Shown here one piece after another: positions 1-7,133 of a stretch of 64,000 bases of DNA. The notes beneath the pieces were generated by a model. It was not told where the DNA came from. It saw only the letters and a list, made by a program, of their open reading frames with translations, and did not search any database. The position numbers were made by a program, and so were the translations under genes. Within the stretch, counting starts at the first letter, position 1; every line of letters starts with the position of its first letter. This stretch comes from UBA3537 sp965658025. Its GTDB lineage: Bacteria; Bacteroidota; Bacteroidia; Flavobacteriales; Flavobacteriaceae. The stretch covers positions 31,438-95,437 of the forward strand of contig CBFHQL010000007.1 in assembly GCA_965658025.1 (NCBI GenBank), read 5' to 3'.

Positions 1-1
1 A

Positions 2-70
2 GCTTCAAAGCTCAAAATAAATGCTTTGATTAAAGAGATAAACGATTGCATTGCGAGTTTATCGGACTAA
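2..70 (+). CDS. C-terminal end of a small coiled-coil protein upstream of zapA (partial)
   Basis: Frame 2 is open from the window edge to a TAA and encodes a short tail ending in LIKEINDCIASLSD. A lysine/isoleucine-rich helical tail ending this way is typical of the roughly 100-residue coiled-coil protein that precedes zapA in flavobacteria. The stop lies 10 bp before the zapA start, so the two genes are probably co-transcribed. Only about 22 residues are visible, so the identity rests on position and the helical pattern. Confidence 0.6.
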   Translation, partial: ASKLKINALIKEINDCIASLSD

Positions 71-80
71 ATAATAATTC

Positions 81-383
81 ATGAGTGAGCAATTAAAAAT
101 TAAATTGTCTATTGCAAATCGGGTTTATCCCTTAACAATAGCGCCAAGCCAAGAAGAAGGTTTGCGTTTAGCCGCTCAGAAGATAGATGCAACCGTTAAA
201 AAATTTGAACAAAGCTATTCCGTACAAGATAAGCAAGACGTTTTGGCCATGTGCGCCTTACAATTTGCTGCTGAAACGGAACAAACGAAAATAAATAAAA
301 ACAGTTTAAGTGAAGTCCTCGAGCAACGCCTGATTGATTTGAATCAGCAGTTAGACCAGCACTTAGACGCCAACGTTCTTTAA
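81..383 (+). CDS. zapA: cell division protein ZapA
   Basis: This 100-residue protein has the ZapA layout: an N-terminal beta-strand region (MSEQLKIKLSIANRVYPLTI) followed by a long amphipathic helix for dimerisation. ZapA binds FtsZ at midcell and bundles protofilaments in the Z-ring. The length and start fit the family. It follows the small coiled-coil gene by 10 bp and is followed by a 6S-like RNA and rny, the usual flavobacterial order. Confidence 0.85.
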   Translation: MSEQLKIKLSIANRVYPLTIAPSQEEGLRLAAQKIDATVKKFEQSYSVQDKQDVLAMCALQFAAETEQTKINKNSLSEVLEQRLIDLNQQLDQHLDANVL

Positions 384-392
384 AATATAAAA

Positions 393-569
393 TACATACT
401 GCCTGTATTGGTCAATTTTTTGATAAACTCAACGAGAATTCTATAAATGGAGTCCGTTTAAGTTGTAAAAGCATGCTGCCTTGTCGCAGACCCTTGATCA
501 GCTTTTCAGCTCTAAATCCTGTTTAAAAGGAGTTTATACAAAACCCAGATCTCTACAGGCTTTTTTTTT
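393..569 (+). ncRNA. ssrS: 6S RNA, flavobacterial type (6S-Flavo-like)
   Basis: The zapA-rny gap folds as one long interrupted hairpin. GCCTGTA at 401-407 pairs perfectly with TACAGGC at 554-560, and ATAAACTC at 423-430 pairs perfectly with GAGTTTAT at 530-537. The outer arm is followed directly by a T-run (561-569) that should end the transcript. Length (about 175 nt), rod shape and position match the 6S-Flavo RNA family, thought to bind RNA polymerase as an open-promoter mimic. I cannot place a clear promoter for it. Ends are estimates from the outer helix. Confidence 0.75.
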
Positions 570-586
570 AATTAAAATCACAAACA

Positions 587-2164
587 ATGGATCAAAACAT
601 CATAATGATTGCTTCTGGAGCCGCAGTATTGGGGCTCATCATAGGACTGATCATTTCAAAAATAAGAGAAAAAAATAATGCTACTCAAATTACAAAAAAT
701 GCAAAACGTACCGCTAGTGATATTATATCTAAGGCAAAGTCAGAAGGAGAGAGCATTAAAAAAAATAAAATATTTCAAGCCAAAGAACGCTTTTTAGAAC
801 TCAAATCTGAGCATGAAAAAGTAATTCTCTCCAGAGATAAAAAAATGGCTGAAGCCGAAAAGCGTACAAGAGATAAAGAATCTCAAATTTCTTCAGAATT
901 GTCTAAAAACAAAAAACTAAGCCACGAACTCGAATCCAAAAAGAACGACTATGACCAGCGTCTTTCCGTTTTGGATAAACGCCAAGAGGAGTTGGATAAA
1001 ATGCACAAAAGCCAAGTTCAACAATTGGAAGTCATATCTGGACTTTCCGCAGATGATGCCAAAGCACAATTGGTAGAATCCTTAAAATCTGAAGCCAAAA
1101 ATGATGTGATGGCCTATGTGCAAGACAAAATGGAAGAAGCCAAACTCACAGCCGAACAAGACGCCAAAAAAATCATCATCAATACCATTCAACGGATTGG
1201 TACTGAGGAAGCCATTGACAATTGTGTTTCTGTTTTCAATATTGAATCGGATGATATGAAAGGCCGTATTATTGGTCGTGAAGGGCGAAACATTAGAGCA
1301 CTAGAAGCGGCTACTGGTGTTGAGATCATTGTAGACGACACACCAGAAGCCATTATTCTATCGTGCTTTGATTCTGTTCGCCGTGAAATTGCTCGACTAT
1401 CGTTGCACAAACTTGTCACCGACGGACGAATTCATCCCGCACGAATTGAAGAAGTTGTACGCAAAACAGAAAAACAAATTGGACAAGAAATCATTGAAGT
1501 TGGAAAACGTACTGTCATCGATTTGGGTATTCATGGTTTACATCCTGAATTAATAAAAACTGTAGGGCGAATGAAGTACCGTTCTTCATACGGTCAAAAC
1601 TTATTGCAACACTCTAGAGAAGTCGCCAAGCTTTGTGGTGTTATGGCTGCAGAATTGGGCATCAATCCAAAACTGGCCAAGCGTGCAGGATTATTACACG
1701 ATATTGGTAAAGTCCCCGATTCTGAAACTGATATGGAAACACCACATGCTATTTTGGGGATGCAATGGGCCGAAAAATATGGCGAAAAAGCAGAAGTGTG
1801 TAATGCTATTGGTGCGCACCACGATGAAATCGAAATGAAATTTTTACTCTCACCAATTGTTCAAGTGTGTGATGCAATTTCTGGTGCTCGTCCAGGGGCA
1901 AGACGTCAGGTTTTGGACTCCTACATACAGCGCTTAAAAGATTTGGAGGAAGTTGCTTTTAGTTTTAAAGGCGTACAAAAGGCCTATGCTATTCAAGCGG
2001 GGCGCGAATTGCGTGTGATTGTTGAAAGCGAAAAAGTGGACGACAACAACGCTAGTCGATTGTCGTTTGAAATTTCACAAAAAATTCAAACCGATATGAC
2101 CTATCCCGGTCAGGTCAAAGTTACCGTTATTCGTGAAACAAGAGCCGTGAATATTGCGAAATAA
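587..2164 (+). CDS. rny: ribonuclease Y
   Basis: This 525-residue membrane-anchored endoribonuclease starts mRNA decay. In order it shows an N-terminal transmembrane helix (about residues 5-25), a long charged coiled coil (about 30-200), a KH RNA-binding domain with GRIIGREGRNIRALE, and an HD metal-phosphohydrolase domain with LLHDIGKV. The length is typical of the family. The ATG at 587 lies only 18 bp after the T-run ending the 6S-like RNA, so no separate promoter fits between them; rny may depend on read-through or on promoters inside or upstream of the RNA. Confidence 0.95.
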   Translation: MDQNIIMIASGAAVLGLIIGLIISKIREKNNATQITKNAKRTASDIISKAKSEGESIKKNKIFQAKERFLELKSEHEKVILSRDKKMAEAEKRTRDKESQISSELSKNKKLSHELESKKNDYDQRLSVLDKRQEELDKMHKSQVQQLEVISGLSADDAKAQLVESLKSEAKNDVMAYVQDKMEEAKLTAEQDAKKIIINTIQRIGTEEAIDNCVSVFNIESDDMKGRIIGREGRNIRALEAATGVEIIVDDTPEAIILSCFDSVRREIARLSLHKLVTDGRIHPARIEEVVRKTEKQIGQEIIEVGKRTVIDLGIHGLHPELIKTVGRMKYRSSYGQNLLQHSREVAKLCGVMAAELGINPKLAKRAGLLHDIGKVPDSETDMETPHAILGMQWAEKYGEKAEVCNAIGAHHDEIEMKFLLSPIVQVCDAISGARPGARRQVLDSYIQRLKDLEEVAFSFKGVQKAYAIQAGRELRVIVESEKVDDNNASRLSFEISQKIQTDMTYPGQVKVTVIRETRAVNIAK

Positions 2165-2183
2165 AAGACCTAATAAAAAGATG

Positions 2184-2212
2184 AAAAGCAGTTTTTTAAA
2201 CTGCTTTTTTTT
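2184..2212. terminator. bidirectional terminator between rny and xerD
   Basis: A 10-bp stem AAAAGCAGTT/AACTGCTTTT (2184-2193 with 2199-2208) is followed by a T-run on the plus strand and has an A/T-rich flank on the other side. It lies in the short gap between the convergent genes. Confidence 0.8.
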
Positions 2213-3110
2213 ATGCCCGACGTGGATGAAAAGAGGTCATGACTTGTTTTAAATGGCTTTTATCAATGTGCATATAAATTTCTGTTGTGGTGATGCTTTC
2301 ATGCCCAAGCATCACTTGAATCGCGCGTAAATCTGCACCATTTTCCAACAGGTGCGTGGCAAATGAGTGGCGAAAGGTGTGGGGGGAAATCGATTTTTCA
2401 ATCCCTGCTTTTTGGGTAAAGGTTTTAACAATGGTAAAAATCATAGCCCGTGTGAGTTGTTTTCCTCGTCGATTCAAAAACAAAGTATCTAAATATTTAG
2501 GGTCAATATTAAGTAGGGTACGGGCATGATGGCGGTACAAATTGATGAATTTTTGAGTGTTTTTCCCAATGGGTACAAAGCGTTGTTTGTTGCCCTTCCC
2601 TGTTACTTTAATAAACCCCTCTTCAAAAAACAAATCGGAGAGTTTTAAATTAGTCAGTTCACTCACACGCAACCCACAACTGTACAAAGTTTCGATGATC
2701 GCCCTGTTACGCTCGCCTAGGGGTGTACTCAAATCAATAGCGGCCACAATCTTATCAATTTCCTGCACGGAAAGGGTGTCGGGAAGTTTACGACCAATTT
2801 TTGGTGCTTCGATTTGCGCCAACGGATTGGTGGTGCGGTAGTTTTCAAAAATTAGATAATCGAAAAAATTGCGTAACCCAGAAATGACACGAGATTGAGT
2901 ACGTGCATTAACCGTTTTGGCCATTTCATACAAAAACCCTTGAACCGTTTCTGCAGTAATATTTATGGGGCTGACGGACTGATTGTGTGTTTCTAAATAT
3001 AAAATGAGTTTTTTTACATCCAAACAGTAACTGCTCACGGTATGCTCCGAAAGGCCACGTTCAATTTTTAAATAATGTTCAAAATCCCGTAGGGCGTTGC
3101 TCCAATTCAT
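2211..3110 (-). CDS. xerD: site-specific tyrosine recombinase XerD/XerC family
   Basis: This 299-residue protein has an N-terminal SAM-like core-binding domain (about 1-90) and a C-terminal tyrosine recombinase domain. Catalytic residues visible are Arg in SCGLRVSEL, Lys in VTGKGNK, His and Arg in SPHTFRHSFATHLL, the second His in MLGHESITTTEIYMHI and the nucleophile Tyr just after it. Xer recombinases resolve chromosome dimers at dif. The length and the lack of phage-type extensions favour a housekeeping Xer enzyme over an island integrase, although it sits next to a tRNA with an att-like duplication. Confidence 0.9.
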   Translation of the reverse strand: MNWSNALRDFEHYLKIERGLSEHTVSSYCLDVKKLILYLETHNQSVSPINITAETVQGFLYEMAKTVNARTQSRVISGLRNFFDYLIFENYRTTNPLAQIEAPKIGRKLPDTLSVQEIDKIVAAIDLSTPLGERNRAIIETLYSCGLRVSELTNLKLSDLFFEEGFIKVTGKGNKQRFVPIGKNTQKFINLYRHHARTLLNIDPKYLDTLFLNRRGKQLTRAMIFTIVKTFTQKAGIEKSISPHTFRHSFATHLLENGADLRAIQVMLGHESITTTEIYMHIDKSHLKQVMTSFHPRRA

Positions 3111-3295
3111 GTGAATTTATGTATTATTTTTTTCGGTCACATGGAACATCCATGCGGTGATATTTTTAATCGACAAAATTTTAGTTATGGATGTTTCATA
3201 GCTCTAAAATACGAATATTTGAGGATTGTGTTTTTGTTTTTAAAAAAATATAGGGTGAAGAAATATGAACTTAATAAAAATAAAATCAGAAACTA

Positions 3296-3328
3296 TTTGA
3301 AAAGAATAGAAAACCCACTTATATTTGC
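3296..3328 (+). promoter_or_regulatory. flavobacterial promoter of tRNA-Ser
   Basis: TTTG at 3296-3299 is followed after 21 nt by TATATTTG at 3321-3328, an ideal match to the Bacteroidota consensus (TTTG, 17-23 nt, TAnnTTTG). The mature tRNA begins 12 nt downstream. It is one of the two boxes in this window with a clear -33 partner. Confidence 0.8.
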
Positions 3329-3339
3329 ACTCGCATTAG

Positions 3340-3423
3340 GAGAAATGGCAGAGTGGTCGAATGCGGCAGTCTTGAAAACTGTTGAGGGTCACACCTCCGG
3401 GGGTTCGAATCCCTCTTTCTCCG
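3340..3423 (+). tRNA. tRNA-Ser(UGA)
   Basis: The acceptor stem GGAGAAA (3340-3346) pairs with TTTCTCC (3416-3422), followed by discriminator G. The anticodon loop CTTGAAA carries anticodon TGA at 3373-3375. A long variable arm typical of tRNA-Ser precedes the T-arm with TTCGAAT. The 3' CCA is not encoded (GCA follows). The 3' end is duplicated downstream at 3577, marking it as an integration site. Confidence 0.97.
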
Positions 3424-3441
3424 CAAAAGAAAACCCACAAC
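3408..3441 (+). repeat. direct repeat copy 1: tRNA-Ser 3' end (att-like)
   Basis: These 34 bp comprise the T-arm end and acceptor 3' strand of the tRNA plus the left arm of its terminator. They recur without mismatch at 3577-3610. Duplication of a tRNA 3' end is the usual footprint of integration by a tyrosine recombinase. Confidence 0.85.
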
Positions 3442-3460
3442 ACAAGTTGTGGGTTTTTTG
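3432..3460 (+). terminator. terminator after tRNA-Ser
   Basis: AACCCACAAC (3432-3441) pairs over a 4-nt loop with GTTGTGGGTT (3446-3455) and is followed by a T-run. The left arm is the end of the 34-bp sequence repeated at 3577-3610. Confidence 0.85.
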
Positions 3461-3511
3461 CTTTTAGGACGGTCAATCATTTATGATTGAAAAGGACTTA
3501 AAGCAAAAAAG

Positions 3512-3540
3512 AATACACGCAAGGCGTGTATTGGGTTTTT
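3512..3540 (+). terminator. second terminator-like hairpin in the att-like spacer
   Basis: AATACACGC (3512-3520) pairs with GCGTGTATT (3524-3532) across a 3-nt loop, followed by GGG and a T-run. It lies between the two copies of the tRNA 3' end and has no gene directly upstream, so it may be a remnant of a removed element. Confidence 0.55.
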
Positions 3541-3576
3541 ATGCTTGCCCAGGATTTCCTTTTGGGATCATAATAT

Positions 3577-3610
3577 AATCCCTCTTTCTCCGCAAAAGAA
3601 AACCCACAAC
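3577..3610 (+). repeat. direct repeat copy 2: duplicated tRNA-Ser 3' end (att-like)
   Basis: This is an exact 34-bp copy of 3408-3441, 135 bp downstream, without the rest of the tRNA. Its last 8 bp, CCCACAAC, form the left end of the long inverted repeat at 3603-3735. It marks the tRNA-proximal border of the accessory island. I found no third copy between 3611 and 7745. Confidence 0.85.
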
Positions 3611-3735
3611 GGTCCCGTATAAGAATAGTAGCGGATTTCTACTCACTAACCTTTAGATTTTACACTTGCCTTTGTTTTATGTTTCTCTTTCGTATTATCA
3701 CTTGAACTGCTATTACTTATACACATTGTTGTGGG
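3603..3735. repeat. attC-like long imperfect inverted repeat
   Basis: The left arm CCCACAAC-GGTCCC-GTATAAG (3603-3623) is mirrored by CTTATAC-ACATT-GTTGTGGG (3716-3735): 8 bp and 7 bp of perfect pairing around an unpaired internal bubble. Pairing continues inward with AATAG(T/C)AG-type sequence and one extra base on one arm. About 90 bp of unpaired DNA lies between. Box, spacer, box and an extrahelical base recall integron attC sites. The right arm also encodes the last codons and the stop of the HEPN-like gene. Confidence 0.65.
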
Positions 3736-4826
3736 CTGTATTTTTCTATGATATTTATTGTCAATAATTCTAATTCGTGTGTTATATTTTCAATTATTTC
3801 AACTTCTTCATCTTCGATATCTCGATAATTATGGACTATTAAGTTCCTAACATCGTAAATTAAATCACCAAGAGTATTTCTGATTTTTTTCTTATGAGCT
3901 ATTAATAAGTCTTTACAATCTCTTTCTAAATTTGGAATATCAAAGTCAGTTTTATTTTCATTTAGACAATCAACTACTTTTTTAATATTACTCCTTTCTT
4001 TTCCAAGTTCATTAATTTTTTCAATGAAGTCATTTTTAACAATATCACCATCATTAAATTCTTGAATGAGTTTGTTGAATACTACATCGAACCTTTCAGT
4101 CAGAATATATTCGATAATCTGATAAAGTATATGGAATCTTATTAAATGATGACCTAATGATTTTAAATGTTTAGAAAATAATTCCGAAAAGAATCTATCA
4201 CTATCTATATCTCTTTGAGATTTATAAAGGTTCAATTTTACTTTACCTCTATATCCTAAACAATAAGTGTTTTTTTGACTGAAATTTAATATGTTCTTTA
4301 TCTCATTCTTTTTGTAATACCCATACTTAGATAGACTTGGGATATAGTTTTTAATCGAAAAATCGGGAATTTTAGAAGTGTTTTCATTTGAGAGTATAAG
4401 TATGATTGGATTATCTTTATAAATGTCTGAAATATTGTATTGTTCTAAATCATCTTTTAAAGTAATAGATTTTTCATTTGCTAATAGTAGTAATTGAAAT
4501 GCTACATACTTATACTTATTCAAATGGTCATTATCATAAAAATCATTTTCATTACCCTCCAAATTTGATAAAGGAAAAATCCAACCTAATCTAATTTTTG
4601 CAAGTTTATCAAAGATTTGAAAAACATCATTTTCAGCGTTTAAGTAATTGTTTTCAAAAAGAACTAACTCAAAATTAGTATTAGAATATTCCTCATCTAA
4701 AATTGGTTGATATTCAACTAAAATTGAATTTAAACTTTCTTTATCTGAAACTTTAAAGAAAGTATTCGAGCCATCTTTTATTAATTCAAGGTCAGATAAA
4801 CTTTTCCCTGTATAATCTATAGGCAT
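3717..4826 (-). CDS. HEPN-like protein paired with a DUF262 gene (candidate RNase toxin or defence effector)
   Basis: This 369-residue protein is not a family I can name outright. Its C-terminal helical region contains DVRNLIVHNYR: Arg327-Asn and His332 form the R-x4-H signature of HEPN ribonuclease domains, usually written RNxxxH. The N-terminal two thirds are mixed alpha/beta with no motif I recognise. No signal peptide or membrane segment is apparent. Its ATG lies 1 nt after the stop of the DUF262 gene, so translation is probably coupled. The last residues (SPQQCV) and TAA are encoded by the arm of the attC-like repeat. The DNA is visibly more AT-rich than neighbouring core genes. I infer an RNase effector or toxin. 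Confidence 0.6.
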   Translation of the reverse strand: MPIDYTGKSLSDLELIKDGSNTFFKVSDKESLNSILVEYQPILDEEYSNTNFELVLFENNYLNAENDVFQIFDKLAKIRLGWIFPLSNLEGNENDFYDNDHLNKYKYVAFQLLLLANEKSITLKDDLEQYNISDIYKDNPIILILSNENTSKIPDFSIKNYIPSLSKYGYYKKNEIKNILNFSQKNTYCLGYRGKVKLNLYKSQRDIDSDRFFSELFSKHLKSLGHHLIRFHILYQIIEYILTERFDVVFNKLIQEFNDGDIVKNDFIEKINELGKERSNIKKVVDCLNENKTDFDIPNLERDCKDLLIAHKKKIRNTLGDLIYDVRNLIVHNYRDIEDEEVEIIENITHELELLTINIIEKYSPQQCV

Positions 4827-4827
4827 A

Positions 4828-6006
4828 CTATTGGGTTTTTCTTAAATAGGTAGAAAATGCCTCATCAATAGATTTATTAAAATCCAGATAGGAATCACTT
4901 TTTTTGTCAAATAGTTCTCGAAAAAAATGATGAAAAAACATTCTTTGGTCATTACCAATTTTCTTAGCAACTTTTCTAATATAATCAAGTTTCGTTATGT
5001 AATTATTAAAAGTAGAATTTACATCACCTAATTGAATGTCATTGTAAAGATTTGGAGTGTCATTTAAGTCTTCGATTGAATTGAAGTCAATTAATTTACC
5101 AATTGCAGAACCAAATCCGGTCATTAATTGTGTTCTTTTGAAAAGTTTCATAGCATCTTTTCCAAAAGGTTGACCAGATAATGCAGTATCCAATGTTTTA
5201 TCATCAAACTCCCAGCCATTAGCTTTTTCAACTAAGGTTTGCACTAAACCATCATATGCTTTTAAATAGTCGACAAATAAATCATTATCTAAATTTTTGG
5301 TAGATAATTTTTCTAAACTTTCAATATTCTCTAATACAGAATTCCTATCCATAGGTAGGTAATTGCGGTCTAAATATGAGTTGAATCCTTCAACAATTTC
5401 TTTGAACTTATATTCTTTGTTGCCTTTAGGCGTCTTATCCTGAGATTCTAGTAATAAAGTTATACCTCCTAAATCTTGCTCTAAATAGTCCGAGTAAAGA
5501 ATTTCTATTTGATGCCTCATAGACATTGGTGTTTGACCAGTGTTTAGTGTCAACATACGATATAAGATTCCAATCTTATTAATTCCCAAATAAATTTCAA
5601 TTCTTAATTTTTGTGAGCTAAGTTTTTTTAATGACTCTTCATCTTGAGAAGATTCTAAATCTTTAAATAAATCACGTAGTGTGAAAGTTCTTTGAAGTCC
5701 ATCCAATATTATTAGTCGATTCTGTTCTTTAATTATATAATCTGTAATTTGTTTTTCTTCAAATCCTTTTTCTGGGTCAAAATCTTTGTCCGATAAAGCA
5801 AGTACGATTGGTGGAACAATACAGCCTTCTAATAAATCCTTTTTTAACAAGCTATAAACAGTTGAAGATGATTTCACTCTTCGCCTTTGAAATTCATTTT
5901 TGTCTAAAATTGATTTGGACATCTGATAATAATCCTCAAGATTAATTTCAAACAAAAGATTGTATGCTTTTATTCGATTATCAAATATTTTGTTGATTAA
6001 TTTCAT
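4828..6006 (-). CDS. DUF262 (ParB/GmrSD-N-like) protein
   Basis: This 392-residue protein has the DUF262 hallmark RLIILDGLQRTFTL (DGLQR at residues 102-106) and a downstream LNTGQTPMS segment (about 155-162). DUF262 is a ParB-related nucleotide-binding/nuclease fold found in GmrS of type IV restriction systems and other anti-phage genes. The C-terminal DUF1524 (HNH) nuclease domain of GmrSD fusions is absent; the C-terminal half is helical without a motif I know. It lies 12 nt after the lipoprotein stop and 1 nt before the HEPN-like start, implying one operon. I infer that it senses or licenses and the partner cleaves. Confidence 0.75.
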   Translation of the reverse strand: MKLINKIFDNRIKAYNLLFEINLEDYYQMSKSILDKNEFQRRRVKSSSTVYSLLKKDLLEGCIVPPIVLALSDKDFDPEKGFEEKQITDYIIKEQNRLIILDGLQRTFTLRDLFKDLESSQDEESLKKLSSQKLRIEIYLGINKIGILYRMLTLNTGQTPMSMRHQIEILYSDYLEQDLGGITLLLESQDKTPKGNKEYKFKEIVEGFNSYLDRNYLPMDRNSVLENIESLEKLSTKNLDNDLFVDYLKAYDGLVQTLVEKANGWEFDDKTLDTALSGQPFGKDAMKLFKRTQLMTGFGSAIGKLIDFNSIEDLNDTPNLYNDIQLGDVNSTFNNYITKLDYIRKVAKKIGNDQRMFFHHFFRELFDKKSDSYLDFNKSIDEAFSTYLRKTQ

Positions 6007-6018
6007 ATTCTGTTTTTT

Positions 6019-6921
6019 TTATAATTTTTTAAGTAGAACATAATCATTATCAAAATCCTCTACTTTTAAAATTCGTTTCGGATTGCAAGAACTTTCTCGA
6101 TAAGCAATTTCGGGATTTCCATAATCAACTTTTGTGCGATTAAAACACGCTTGCTTTTTTAGAACCACATAAATTTTTCCGCTTTTCAAATCATCATTTG
6201 ATAGCTCAACACCACAATTGAATGGAATTGTTTTTGAATGAGCAAAATCATTTCCATAATCAGCGTAGTTTCCAAGATATGAGCCATAATCTTTCCATCT
6301 CCTAAATTTGTAACCAAGTGTTCCTAAAAGTCTCAATTCGCCATTGTCCATTTGATAAACTAAAATTGGTGGTAAAGACGGATTATTATTTTCGGAAGTA
6401 ACCGAAACTCTCGTCATAATATGGCTATTTCCTCTTTGTGCGTCTCTTAAAAAATATTGACTACCGTAATCATCAAACGACCAACGTTTTCCTTTCCATA
6501 CTTTATCAAATCGTAGAGATAAATCTCCATATTTAACTCTTGTTGTAGGTTTTAAAACTTTGTAACCAAGTGCTTTTTTTCTTTCCGCTTCAATTCTTTT
6601 TTGTTCAATTGTCCTTTCGATTTTCGCTATTTCTTTTGAAGCAGTACTTGCGTCATTAGTTCCTTTGTAATTATCTACAATTCCTTGAAATTCAGTTTTA
6701 GCACCAGTCAAATTGTTTTCTGAAAGGAATTTTTTTGCACGAATGAATCTATTTTCTGCCGTATTTTTTATTTCGGTCAATTCAGCCGAACAATTATTCA
6801 ATTCCGTTTTGGTTTTTTCAAGTTCAGCTTTTAATTCGGACAACTGCTTTTTAGTTTCTCCGTCAGAGCAACTTAAAATCGAAAGTATTAAAATTGAAAA
6901 GATGGTTAGTTTAAATTTCAT
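6019..6921 (-). CDS. predicted lipoprotein with coiled coil, unknown function
   Basis: This 300-residue protein begins with a lipoprotein signal (ILSILSCSD; Cys18 would be lipidated). A coiled coil (about 22-55) and a short helical-repeat-like stretch (about 60-115, RAKKFLSENNLTGAKTEF) follow, then a mainly beta C-terminal domain rich in Tyr and Gly. I do not recognise that domain. It is the first of three closely spaced minus-strand genes, followed by DUF262 after 12 nt. A lipoprotein is an unexpected partner for a cytoplasmic DUF262/HEPN pair; it could be a periplasmic sensor or simply a neighbouring cargo gene. Confidence 0.7.
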   Translation of the reverse strand: MKFKLTIFSILILSILSCSDGETKKQLSELKAELEKTKTELNNCSAELTEIKNTAENRFIRAKKFLSENNLTGAKTEFQGIVDNYKGTNDASTASKEIAKIERTIEQKRIEAERKKALGYKVLKPTTRVKYGDLSLRFDKVWKGKRWSFDDYGSQYFLRDAQRGNSHIMTRVSVTSENNNPSLPPILVYQMDNGELRLLGTLGYKFRRWKDYGSYLGNYADYGNDFAHSKTIPFNCGVELSNDDLKSGKIYVVLKKQACFNRTKVDYGNPEIAYRESSCNPKRILKVEDFDNDYVLLKKL

Positions 6922-6978
6922 ATGTTGGTTTTTAATGTACGCTAACTTGTTTAAATCCGCACCCTTTCGACTTTTTTT

Positions 6979-7027
6979 AGTTTATCGAATGTTGTTGAGT
7001 TTATCGAATGTTTTTGAGTTTATCGAA
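6979..7027. repeat. 19-bp tandem repeat upstream of the lipoprotein operon
   Basis: AGTTTATCGAA occurs three times at exact 19-bp spacing (from 6979, 6998 and 7017), with GTTGTTG or GTTTTTG filling the unit. It lies 58 bp upstream of the lipoprotein start. It could be an operator for a repeating DNA-binding protein or only a slippage product. Confidence 0.6.
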
Positions 7028-7133
7028 AAAAGCTCAAGGAAAGCGTTTATTTCTTTTATATTTTATTTTTTTATTCGAAAGTCATACTAAACTTGTTTTA
7101 GTGTCTAGTGTCCTCTTTGTTGAGTATATACAC

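Noticed and set aside
481..678. 65-codon open frame overlapping the start of rny
   Set aside because: It lies inside the 6S-like RNA and out of frame with rny; explained by those two features.
2211..3110. xerD as the integrase of the tRNA-Ser island
   Set aside because: It has the length and motifs of a housekeeping Xer protein, lies outside the duplicated att-like ends and is not AT-rich like the island; a role in trans is possible but not supported.
3111..3467. 118-codon open frame on the plus strand
   Set aside because: It runs straight through the tRNA-Ser gene and its terminator, and its sequence before the tRNA is low-complexity; not a protein gene.
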